Shown: in pieces, positions 1-10,554 of the stretch
How the letters are laid out: each line of letters starts with the position of its first letter
Numbering within the stretch: the first letter of the stretch is position 1
Origin: Rhynchosporium graminicola
Taxonomy: Eukaryota > Ascomycota > Leotiomycetes > Helotiales > Ploettnerulaceae
Length of the DNA stretch: 64,000 bases
Assembly (NCBI GenBank): GCA_900074885.1
Contig: FJUW01000035.1
Span: 496,001-560,000 of the forward strand
Direction of reading: 5' to 3'
Notes under the pieces: generated by a model
The model's database searches: none
Seen by the model: the letters and a program-made list of their open reading frames with translations, nothing else
Told to the model about the DNA's origin: nothing
Made by a program: the position numbers and the translations under genes

Positions 1-3000
1 TTCAGGAAGATCCTCAATGCCGCTATTGGAAGGCTCGTGGTTTTCTTAGATAAATTATACTCGGATAAGATGCATTTTCCGAGATGACAGGTTTAATTCC
101 GGTTGCCTAACCCGGAAATGGTTTACTGGTCATCGCATATTTTGTTGCACATCGCTAGCTCCTCTGTAACCATCCCAACCGGAATGATCGGTGATATTAG
201 AAGCTGTATTGCCTTTCATCGATGCTTGGCTTCCGGTGTACGGTATTATTCGTAAACCAGACAGGCGAGAACAAAGATATTCCCTAAGCGGCCCCTTCCA
301 ACACATAACACAGTCAGATAATCGAAGAGGCAAAAATTTCGACAATGATACTGGTCTACTCGCAAGAAGTGCTTCTATCTTGCGATCAAACTTAGTATCC
401 ATTCCGCTTTGCATTTGTGAAGAAGCCGATGTGTTCTTACTGTCTTACACGTCTCGATTTTGGTTTGCGGATAATACCGTATACCGGAGCGTCGGATCAG
501 AGCAGAGACCCAGATCCCGGAATAGTGTGGACTTGAAGGCTTCGATTCCTGATCTTACTTGATGAAATTTTGGTATACCAACCATTCAGACCTTTGTTGC
601 ACATCGTATTTCATGCGCTCGACCTTCGATTCGTCGAAAGGTGGTCCCGTAGATTTTTCACGTGCACTATGTCGAGGTGGTTGCTTTAGCTCTATAACTA
701 TACTCAAAGAATCGGATATCGGAGTTTTGTTGCACATCGCAAAAAGGACAAGCTCACGGCTTCCTCGACTATCCAGAGTTAGTGCTCCTATGAAATGCAG
801 ACCTGAGATTCCCTCCAATTGGAGAGAACCGAACGTCAAGGCCTTGGTTGCACATCGCGCGTGTCTATATATGATATCATCATCAGTTCTTGGCAGGACG
901 CCGAGGAGGTCGTCGTGAGGAACTCTGTATCGAACGAGTGTTAATGTGGCCATGTTGTACACATCACAGATCAAAGTGAACACTAGGAAAGTGCTTTCTA
1001 AAGCAGACTGAGTGAAGTTTTCCTGGGATTTGAGCTCGAGATATCTCGGGAGGTAGAACTCTGTTGCACATCGCACATGCTTAAGAAGGAAGATATGAGA
1101 GGCACGTAGGGAGAATCTGAGATAGATATTATGTTTCGTCTGGGACGATTCGGACGAGGGACGGTTTTCGGGGTACTTTTGAAACCTTTATACCACTATC
1201 CCGCGGTACCACCTCGTATTTCCAGTCTCTATCGATTTAAAAGCAGTCACTCTCCAGTTAACTCGTTTTTTACAAATAGAGGACTATAATCGGCCCACTT
1301 CTTGTCGGTTCTCGGAAATTACGAACCAGAACCACCGTAAATGGGTAGGTCTAGCAGTTCCTCCAAAACCGACCTAATCATCAAGAGCGCTGGGCGCAGG
1401 TGTATTTGGTCAGAACCAGAGCTTCTTCTCTAGTCAACAATTTGTTGCCTCTCCATTTATCTTCGAGCACTCCTTCATTCATGAGGTTCTGTTGCAAGTC
1501 GTAGATAGACTATCCAGGACTGACTTCAGTCTCCATCCTCTCAATTGGAGCAGATCTCAAGCTATGTACTTTGCTAACTTTACACAATCAAGTGTCGGCT
1601 ACGACGGCTCACTAGAGCCAATAACATTTTGCTCTTCCAATTGTCTTGGAGCACTCCTAAATTCCATGAGGTATTGTTGCAAGTCGCAATAAACTTATGC
1701 AAGGCTAGCCTCAGTCCCATAACTTCAGGTGGAGCACATCACAAGCTCTTTACCTCCTAGCGATATAAACCGCAGTGTCGGCTATAACCGCTGACTACAC
1801 GCCATCAGTCTAATTTTCGTCACGTCTGTGAAGTTTTGTTGCACGCCGTAACCTTTATGCGCAAGCTGGGCTTTCTGCTCGACTTCGAGGTGGACCAAGT
1901 CTTGAAATCAGTGGGCAGAGGGCTAGGATGAAATACGAGATTCTTGGTATTGGTAAGGCTTTTGTAATCTTTAGAGCAAACCCCGTTGCCTGAACGCTGG
2001 GCCCTTCTCCACCATATTACCTTAAAATCGAAACCACTTTGTCGCTCGTTCATTCATGAAATGAGAGGAGAATACTGTTCCTAGGTCAAGGCACCTATGA
2101 CGCACGCTCGATATACGGTCTGCCACAAGAGTTTAGGTCAACTCTGAATGAGCTTGATCAAGAATCAACCCATTTGATGACCTCAATAATGAGATGCTTT
2201 CCCGGCGCTCCAGGCGTGAACATCACAGAACTGTACACTATCTCTACAAAACTATGATTATGATCATTATCTACATCTATCACTTGACTTCATTTCTCTT
2301 CTCATCGATAATCAGATTCCATCTCCAACATGTTTGAAGGTTATCTTTCCGGGACCCCCAAAGAATACAAACATGACTTGAAAGAGGATTCTCACAGTTA
2401 CTCGAATAATATACCACAAGTGAACTTCCGCCCTAGTCGACAGGATACAGTATCACAACGTCTTATAGGTGACAATAGTTGGAGATCTACTGGACTTCAA
2501 AATGACATTTCGTTTTCGAGATTATAAACTTGACAAAATGCCATGCTCAAGAGATCTATGTAAAGTCTTATGCTTATTCAACCCTTTGATGTCTGCAAAG
2601 TATCCTCAACATCAATATAAAAAGATCAACGCAGCTCAGCGCCATCGAACACAAATTAAGTAGATAATAATGGAGCCTTCTTAGTGTCACAGAAAACGAA
2701 GGATATCGAATTTTTTTAACATTTTCTGATCCTGTGTCCCCAAGTCAAGACAGAAGACTTCAAGAGCTCTCGATAAATGTCGTCAGATAACGCGAGGACA
2801 CTAGAAAATGTAACCAGGGGTCCCAAATTCTATGTCTCAAAATATCTCAAAGACATCACGTAGTAGTCGTGATTTTCAAATTCCCTGTCATGGAAATTTC
2901 CAAGCAAATTTGACTAGTAACTAGAAAGAAAGCTTGCTGTTGATGTCATCAATTATTCCGAGGATATACTGGAACTAATTAAAAGCCCGTAGATACCGTC

Positions 3001-3289
3001 CTTAGAAGATCTGAGGACTTTGTATAGAAGTGACTTTATCATGACTATCATTGTCCCAGATCTCCTGGGAACACTTGAACGCAGGCATAAAGCCCACATT
3101 TCGTGTCTTCAGATATTTTGATAACATTCATAAGGATTGAAAAACTTCACTATTATTGTCTTCAAATATGTTGACAACATTCAAAGTCACTCTTATCATC
3201 TGAATCAGTATCAAAAGTCAAATCCGCTTTTGGCATTCATGCTATATGAACAATCGCTCCTTCCTTATCCGGAACCAAAAAAAAACTAT
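1..3289. other. Gene-free stretch with a decayed short-repeat array
   Basis: I can support no intact gene here. Between 141 and 1849 a core close to TGTTGCACATCGC recurs eight times in the same orientation, with a weaker start at 1441. The sequence between cores is diverged, and the last three units (from about 1491, 1676 and 1839) still align with each other. The longest open frame, minus strand 1076-555 (173 codons), simply reads through several copies of the core, so I treat it as a by-product of the repeats. From about 2050 to 3289 I see AT-rich intergenic DNA and nothing recognisable. Confidence 0.55.
141..1849. repeat. Degenerate direct-repeat array, core TGTTGCACATCGC
   Basis: Core matches lie at about 141-155, 593-607, 726-740, 843-858, 1060-1074, 1489-1502, 1673-1687 and 1835-1849, at irregular spacings of roughly 120-450 bp. 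The last two full units are 185 and 163 bp and share blocks after the core (a GGCT/CAGTC block, then a GGTGGAGCA-like block). Early copies read CACATCGC, later ones CAAGTCGC or CACGCCGT. This suggests an old tandem array that has drifted. The origin (non-coding satellite or repeated exon) is not decided by the sequence. Confidence 0.6.
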
Positions 3290-4645
3290 TCAGGCAAGCT
3301 CATCCATCGCACCTGCCTCATCCTCAATCTCCTCGCCCCCATCCTCCTCCCAAGTCTCCGCGAACTTGTCTTCCAACAGAGCATCGAAATCGCCGGTCGC
3401 CCGACGACCCGACGCAACCAGAGCCTCCTCCAGCCAGTCTGGATCGTTCCAACCGTTCTTTCCATTTTCGACGAACTCCGCAACTGCCGTACTGATATCT
3501 CCAGACTTGATCAGGGCAGTGACGTCATCATACTCGACTCCAGGAGCAGAGGAGAGAATCGCAAGAGCCTCCTGATGTTGGAGGATAGCCTGAAATGTAA
3601 GTTAATAATGCCACAAGAATAAGATATGACATTACGAGTGACTTACGACGAGGTCCTCAGAGTAGACAGGGGACTCTCCATTAGCGACAGCCTGTGCAGG
3701 ATCATCTAGCATCTTCTCCTTGGCAGAGACCTTTCCCTTGCCCTTCCCCTTGGTCATCTTTGCCTTCTTCTGCTTCTTTGGGCCACCTCCTCGTTGACGG
3801 GTTGGATGGAGAGGGGATCCGAAGATAGCTGGAGCGAAACGACGAGGAGAGGTAGAATCTGAGCGGATATCTGTGGTAACAACACGGCGAGGAGAGTTCG
3901 TTGGAGTTGTTGGGGTGTTTGGTGGTGCGGCAGGGCTGGAGACAGACGATCGACCGAGAGAGGTTGGTGAGGTGCGAGGAGTGGCTGCGGGAGTGTTCAT
4001 CGGGGTCGGAACGAGCATGTGTTCAGAGCAGGAAGAGAGCTGCAGGCCTTGAAGGGTAACAGCTGTTCGGTATTCGGAGACAGGGACTTGGAGGTGTCTG
4101 CTGGCTCTGGAAACGGGCTTAGGAAGTGTTAGCACGTGATGCGCGTAAGAATATTGAAATGGCATGAAGTTGAAAAAACGGAAATCTACTAGCACATAGG
4201 CATCCAAACCTCTCGAAAACGAAGAGATGCCGTATGAAGCAGGTAGAAAGGAGGGAAAGGAAGCGAAAGGATATTGTGAGACAGATCGAGAACTTACAGC
4301 AGGAGTTCTTGGAACACCATTGACTGGTCCACCTATGGGAGCGAACATAGCATCGACTGCCTCGCGAAACGGAGGGCCTGGAATGTGAGTGTAGTTGGAA
4401 AGTCCTTCGTTAAATAATGGAGGTTGCGAGGTGGGGACAGCTCTGAGGACTTCCATGCGAGAAGGAGCTTCGGCACGTCGCATGTCCAGAAGGACCCGGG
4501 GAGTAGTGCTGCCAGCAGGGGATGATGGACGACTGGGGGGAGGAAAGCGATTGGAATGATTGCCATTGGTAAGATCAATACCATAGCCGTTGGTGAGACC
4601 ATTTGGAATACCGTTGGCACGGCCAGCAGCTCCGTTTGTTGACAT
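3290..4645 (-). CDS. Unknown protein, Ser/Pro-rich with a basic tract and an acidic C-terminal domain
   Basis: I do not recognise the family. My three-exon model is 4645-4298, 4117-3647 and 3589-3290, giving 372 residues with both introns in phase 0. The first intron runs from GTAAGT to an unusual AAG acceptor preceded by GCTAAC. The nearer CAG acceptors shift into an early stop. The second intron has GTAAGT and TTTCAG. The N-terminal half is low complexity (Asn/Gly repeats, then Ser, Thr and Pro). A lysine/glycine-rich tract precedes a well-ordered, acidic last exon containing a WNDPDWLEEAL segment. That basic-then-acidic layout suggests a nuclear or nucleic-acid-associated protein, but this is inference. 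It is divergent from SEC22, with about 560 bp between start codons. The start and intron 2 are solid; intron 1 is less certain. Confidence 0.7.
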
Positions 4646-5207
4646 TGTGATGTGCGAAGCGATTCGATGCGCCTTGCAATTGACCGTATAGGAGGCGGGA
4701 GCACTCGAAAAGAGTATCTTGAGGTACGATTATTAATAGAGTCTGTATGAGATAGGGATCGATCGTGATTTGAAAACAATTATGACTGAAGAGCAGCACG
4801 GTTGAATAGAAGGGAAATAATTAGAGGTATTGTTCCTGGAGAAATGCCCTAGAGAGCTTCGAGTTAGCTCGCCTCTTTAGCGATTCTCTCGAACCTGGGA
4901 CATCAGGCATATTCGAGCGGCCGCGGACGGCAGAACTCACAGCCTTGTCCAGCTTATGACCACATAGGAGATTCAGACTGGCCAGAGTTCCATGTATCTT
5001 TCAATCTCTTTCAACAAACACAATTGTTTAACCAGAGGCTTTTCTCCTGGACGAGAGATCCTTTGTTGACGGAAGTTTTCGTATCTGACGAATATCAAAT
5101 AAACCCCAATTGACGCAAGATTTGTGTCAAGAAAGCGCATCCCAGAAGTGAGCTCTCGAGAGCAGTAATAGTACAAGGAAGGAGGAGAAGGAAACAGTTC
5201 AAGCAAG
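4646..5207. promoter_or_regulatory. Divergent intergenic promoter region
   Basis: These 562 bp separate the start codons of the unknown minus-strand gene and plus-strand SEC22, so they should carry both 5' UTRs and promoters. No open frame here looks coding. I cannot point to a specific TATA box or factor site. Confidence 0.5.
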
Positions 5208-7315
5208 ATGATCTACGCAACACAGATAGCCAGGCTGGATGGTAAGTCAGAGAACAAGAAATGAATTGCAGGAAAACATGCACTTACCATGTTCTTGCAG
5301 GCCTCATGCTCTGTGCCGACGAAGGAGTACGCAAGACCTCTTATCATCCAAGAATTTGGCTGACATAAATGATGTAGAATGACCAGTCCCTAGACGAGAT
5401 TAAGTCACAGATCAAGCAACTCCTTCGAAGACTCGGTCGTAACTCCGAACCCCAAGCTACCGTCGAGGCCGGCCAATATACTTTCCAGTACGTTCATGAT
5501 TTCCTACAAACTCTCAGGTTCTGGCTTGGAGAACAGCGCGGATCGTGGGGAGGATAATTAGTGAACAGGATGAGGAAGGTGAAGCTGTACCAGGTTTGTG
5601 CCAAGTGGCATAGCTGGACAGCTGTTGAATTAGGGAAACTTGCGTAGCGAGGGATTACATGCCCAAGAGGATGATCGTACCTTCTGCAGCTACCGAATCG
5701 AACAGTCGATACTTTGCCCACAGCTAGTGTTGAAAGCTGCAATACTCTGAGAATGGTTGTTCCATGTGGAAGGCATCCTAAGAGAAGTCTCTTTGACATA
5801 TACCAACCCTCCATCGAAGCAAGGCGCAGGAGATGTACTCTGGGTTCCGAGAGTTAGCCTCTGGGTCACGCTCTCAGATTGTTGAAGGACTAGAAATCTG
5901 CGCACTATTAAGCTTTGTTTGTGTTTGGACTCAGAGGGGAAGGAGTGTCCCTTACATTTGTCTCCAGGATGGCAGATCCCCCGTCATTCCATGGTACTAA
6001 GAACACCTTGATTTGTACCGTGCCGAGATCGATGAAATGCCTTCAACTTTGAATGGTAGACTGCATATACTCTAGCATATGCACATCGTGTATGGTAGTT
6101 GTTGAGCAAGAGAAAGAGTGTTCCGTGATGAAGCTAGTGGATGAGAGTTCAGCATTTGTCTCTGTATCTCTTTTCGGCGAATGTCTTCTTGATGTTGCTC
6201 CTCGGTGCACTTGATCTCTTGCTGCATTGTCCCGAATCTCCTCAAATGAACATGCAAATAGAGAAATATTTCGGTTCTGGCATGGGAGCGTCTGCTTTGG
6301 GACGGGTCAAATCCAAGTCTCACGTTTCATCCTTCTCATTCTCTTACACCTCTCAAGCAAGCAATTTCGATCCCGCGTTCCCGTTTTGCTGGCTTTGCTG
6401 CTGAGTAGTCGTTATCAGTACCTTCAAAAATGCAGGGACTCGAAAATCCGGTGTTGACGCAGAGGAAAATGATGTACCAGAACTAGACGCTCGCATCGAG
6501 TTCTGGTCAGCCTCTTTCACCGTTTGCTCTTAGATGACACATTTGCTCCACTTTTGAATGAAATTCTCTGATCGACATTCCTACCAAGGATGTGGCATCT
6601 CTCCAGCTGGTGTTGACATGGCGAAGTGTTGTGTAGCTGAACGGTAACGAATGAGTTGAATTAAGCAACAAACCAGGCCCGGAGATCTCTTATATACCTG
6701 TCGCACCCACCAAGTTGTCTTCTTTCCCAACTCTTGTCGTTCTTTCCATGCTATTCCTCAAAGCCATTTCCGCAAGTCAGCATTCTGTTCACACTTCAAC
6801 CAAACCTACACACAAAGCAAAATACAAAACTAATACCTCCTAGCTACCTCATCCACCAAGAAATAATCTACCTCTGTATAACCGCGCATTCCTACCCCCG
6901 CAAACTAGCCTTCACATACCTTACCGACCTCTCAACCGAATTCAGCACCACCTACCCCTCTCACACGCTTCTTGCGCCCTCTCTCCGTCCCTACGCCTTC
7001 ATGGAATTCGACACCTTCATCTCTCGCACCAAGGGTACATACTCGGATACTCGGGCGACTCAGAACCTTGATAAACTTAATGACGAGTTGAGAGATGTGA
7101 CGAAGGTCATGACGAAAAATATCGAAGATTTGCTGTATAGAGGCGATAGCTTGGAGCGCATGGGAGAGGTCAGTTCGAGGTTGAGAGAGGATAGTAAGAA
7201 GTATCGGAAGGCGGCGGTGAGAATCAACTGGGAGTTGCTTTTGAAGCAGTATGGTCCAATTGGTGGCTTGGGCTTGTTTGTGGTGATTTTCATGTGGTGG
7301 AGATTCTTTTCGTGA
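5208..7315 (+). CDS. SEC22: SEC22 R-SNARE (ER-Golgi vesicle fusion)
   Basis: Sec22 is the longin-domain R-SNARE that acts in ER-to-Golgi and retrograde vesicle fusion. Four exons, 5208-5241, 5301-5326, 5378-5487 and 6844-7315, join into 213 residues, the usual Sec22 length. The start is ATGATCTACGCA. Residues 1-115 form the longin domain (IARLDGLMLCADEG near the start, SYPRKLAFTYLTDL in exon 4). The SNARE coiled coil covers about 125-185, with the zero-layer Arg in LLYRGDSLERMGE. A single C-terminal tail anchor ends in WWRFFS. Introns 1 and 2 are short with GTAAGT or GTACGC donors. Intron 3 (5488-6843, GTACGT to CTCCTAG) is 1356 bp, very long for a filamentous ascomycete. The join completes a His codon and restores unbroken longin homology, so I trust it. 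Confidence 0.93.
5488..6843 (+). other. Oversized intron 3 of SEC22
   Basis: The intron is bounded by CA|GTACGT and an ACTAAT branch-like site before CTCCTAG. It holds several short frames on both strands (for example minus 5814-5494 and minus 5905-5690), none recognisable. I could not find clear terminal repeats or a target duplication. An insertion that has since decayed is the simplest explanation; an embedded minus-strand gene is the alternative. Confidence 0.7.
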
Positions 7316-8400
7316 GAAGGAAAGTGTAGGGGGCTGCTCCTTCCTTTACTTCTTGGGAGATCTTTGCCATGCTATCAAAGATGCTTCCACGATTGATACA
7401 CGGGGATTCTGCTCGAGATCTAACTTTGGGGGTGTGTATGATATGTGTGGAAGGAATGGCAAGGACATAATGGTTTGATGAGCGGAGCAAATGAAATGCC
7501 GCTTACTGGCTAGTCCTGCCACGATTTGACTGTTGTGGATGGACGGCCACAAGATGTCAAACAGGTGTCACAGCTTGCAATACATACGACCACTTTTCTC
7601 CCTTTCGAGAGTTTGTTTATTTTTCAGTACTTCCTCTTCATCCATCCCTTGGTTATAGGTACCCCGCGATCCACTGGACATGCAAGTGCACTGCGTCAAC
7701 TAGCCAGCTCATACACACTACTCTTCAAACTCCTCCTAATTTCTCCTCCTTTCTTGTTCTCTTGCACATATATCATATCTCCCCATTTCTTTCAACTGGC
7801 GCAGGTTATTTCCTCTTGCCGACCAGCGCGACCTGCGAATTCTTGCACCGGATATTGTCCATCATAGACTATCCTCATGCCTCGGCCATACACGTCGCCA
7901 CAGTACTTCGAATCCTGAATCAGTCAACGAAGGAAACTCACGTGGCCTACAACAGCCTCTTCAACCTAAATTTGCGGTCTCCTGTCTCACAGATATCCAC
8001 TGGGATGAGTTCAAACACTTATCAAGAGACCACAAAGCAACACCTCAACTTCTCAAATGCTCAGACTACTTCAGCTGTGGCATCTCGCCGCCGGACTCGA
8101 TATGAAACGGAAACCTCAAACGGACCAGGATTTGCAAATCTGCAGCTCGAAAGGAATTAACAGAGGAAGTAAGAGGAAAGAGCACATGCTCAAAAGATGT
8201 CAAGATGCCACGTCTAAAGAGCCTTCGCGATGGGGGATCATTAAGTATCACTCGAATACCTCACCCGAGAAAGCCTTCCCATCAATCATAAAGAAGAGCA
8301 TGAGCTTCAACAATCTGTCTTACAAGACTACATTACAAACTTCAGATACAATCTCATACCACCAAATTAACACGACGATTCTTGACACAAGACAGCACAA
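7316..8400. other. Intergenic, possible small unrecognised frames
   Basis: This is downstream of SEC22. A plus-strand stretch around 7850-8106 reads without a stop in one frame and has a protein-like segment (DIHWDEFKHLSRDHKATPQ), but I found no convincing start or splice sites. I do not call a gene. Confidence 0.3.
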
Positions 8401-8820
8401 CCCTTAATCTGGGCTTCTAACTTCTCTTCAGCCCGAGCAATTTTTCTCATCCGAGGCGTGTCATCAGTCAGAGGAACATGCTCGCTGCCTTGTGGGAAAA
8501 ACGTGTAACGTACCAGGACGGACAAATGTATCGACCTTCCAGCTGACACAGATTAGAAGACCGGTAAATTCTTATTTGCAGGAGAAATCGATAAACTTTA
8601 AGCCGACAGACCTCGTATTGGCGCAAGGGTGGAGGATAGTCAGAACTTTGAAGGGGTTCTTAAATTGGTAGACGTGCCCTTTACCTGTCTGGACAGCTTT
8701 GTAATCGATGACAACTGATCGGGGCAGATAAGCCGCATACTCTCAGATCATGAGTCGGAGATTGAGATCGATCTGCTGGTCGAGGTTGTCCATACAACAT
8801 GGGCAACCCCGACCAAGATT

Positions 8821-9215
8821 CGGGATCATACATTAGCCCGACCAAGCTTTCTTCTACCAATCAGCGCGACTCAACCCGCCCAGCCCAATCAGTTAATATT
8901 ATTCCCTACAGGGGCTCCTCCACCACGACACTGCTACCACCAAAGCAAACTTCCTGGCCCAGATTGGTGGTCGACAGGGATCCAGACCGATGGCGGTGGT
9001 CATAACGAAAACCTCCGATTTGGAAGACTGCGCCTCACAGTGGGAATAGATCTTTGCTGAGGAGCCGCGACAACGGCTTACTAGATCTGATAGTATTTGT
9101 AGGTGTAACAGTGACTGTTGGTAAGATCGAAGAGGTCCGACTCAAGACAGCAGTTGGTCTCGTTGAATCCTGATCGGAATGAAACATTCAGCCCGACCAA
9201 ACTTTCTCATCTCCA
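8821..9215. repeat. Diverged direct repeat pair
   Basis: Segments 8821-8859 and 9175-9215 align nearly end to end, both running through CATT(A/C)AGCCCGACCAA and then a CTTTCT tract. They are offset by about 354 bp, and the flanks are no longer alignable by eye. Confidence 0.6.
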
Positions 9216-10233
9216 CTTTCAGGACTCTATTAGCATGAAACGACACATCTATGTTGCGAGCAGAAAATAGCCTTCCGCTCTTTCGGAGCAAAATTCGTGA
9301 GCTGGTCCTACGTGATGACCTAAGAGATGGCAGCGATGGAGCTCGAGCTGGCGTAGGTTGGTTGGTACAAACATGACCAGGATGAGGAAGCTGGATGGCT
9401 TGAGGATAGTGCTGATTTGGAGGAGAGGGAAATTGGATGGAAGCGGAATTAAACACAATGTAAGTTGTTCAGTGGTGGGAATGATGCTGAAGTGCCACTC
9501 GAACTGAAAACAAACTCCAGGCCATCATTCCGCGCCAAGGTTGACTATTCTGATTGCGACCAGTATAGGATAGTCTCTTGTAAGGAGATGTTGGCGAGGG
9601 AACGGGGTCTCATGAGAAGCGGCGCCGAGTTACTCTGCCTCATCATAGAGGAGCTAATGGCTAGCTGCGGCTTGCTGATCTTATCTTCTGCCCTTCATCA
9701 GACTTCAACCCTCCAACTCTTCCCATGGCAACAGAACATATTGGACGTAACAAGATAGCACTGCTCTACCACCCTAGGTTCTATTCGAATTTGGAAATTC
9801 TGCTCGAGTCCAAGGAGGGTCAACAACTCACTGTTGAGTATGTTCGGGAGCGAGATTCTGGCTTCAGACGAATGTTCAATAGCATATTTAATTGAACGAG
9901 ATGATCATACATGAGGACTTCAGAACGAGTCCAGAACGACTCCGATTCTAGCGACTCGGGTAATATACAAGCAGAGACTCCGGGTGGGACGATATTGTTG
10001 GGCGGGTTGCCTGCAGGCTGTATGAGGAACCTCTACACCCTGTTCACCCCAGTAACAGAATCTAGTCCCCAGCTACGACTGGTAGCAGCCTCAATAGCTG
10101 AAACATATTCCAGAGAAGGAGGAAGATGGACATAATGGTGGCCAAAGGATATCCTGGGACCGGAAAAAAGTTGACGAGGAATCGGACAAGCAAAGGGAAA
10201 TTTGGTACCAGGACTGACGCGACATGTCAAACG

Positions 10234-10533
10234 CTAGGAGGCATGTGAAACATCCCAAAACATGACTTGAAGGTAGCCTTCTCCGCCTACACCTAGGTCA
10301 AGCTCATCGTCCACGATCCCAAAGAAACTCAGCTCCGGGCGTATCTCTCTGATGAACCCCAAAGATCTTGCAAACGGAAGCGCAAAAACTTGGTAACCTA
10401 AAGTCGTGCCAGAGCTTTGGTATCCGTAAGATCGATAGCGAATTACTTGTCGTGCTCTAGCCAGTCGGGATAGATGATACCATTCTTTGATCAGGGGGGC
10501 TTGACTTGTGGCCGCTACCGAAGAGGACGACAT
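10234..10533 (-). pseudogene. Unrecognised 99-codon frame inside the decayed array
   Basis: An ATG-initiated frame starts MSSSSVAATSQAPLIKEW and ends DVSHAS. It looks more protein-like than its neighbours, with mixed composition and an acidic stretch around DDELDLGVGGEG. It lies just downstream, on the minus strand, of one copy of the recurring CGGCAAGAA element at about 10563. No family is recognised. It may be a surviving first exon of the decayed family. Confidence 0.3.
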
Positions 10534-10554
10534 TCTTCTTCATCTTGAGATAGA

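Noticed and set aside
555..1076. 173-codon minus-strand frame as a gene
   Set aside because: It runs through three or four copies of the repeat core, has no recognisable domain and is overlapped by another long frame on the plus strand.
4118..4129. Continuous reading of the 337-codon frame at 3632-4645 as one exon
   Set aside because: The segment 4297-4118 looks non-coding and has GTAAGT at its start, a GCTAAC branch-like site and an AG at its end. The frame also continues across a clear intron at 3646-3590 to the real stop at 3290.
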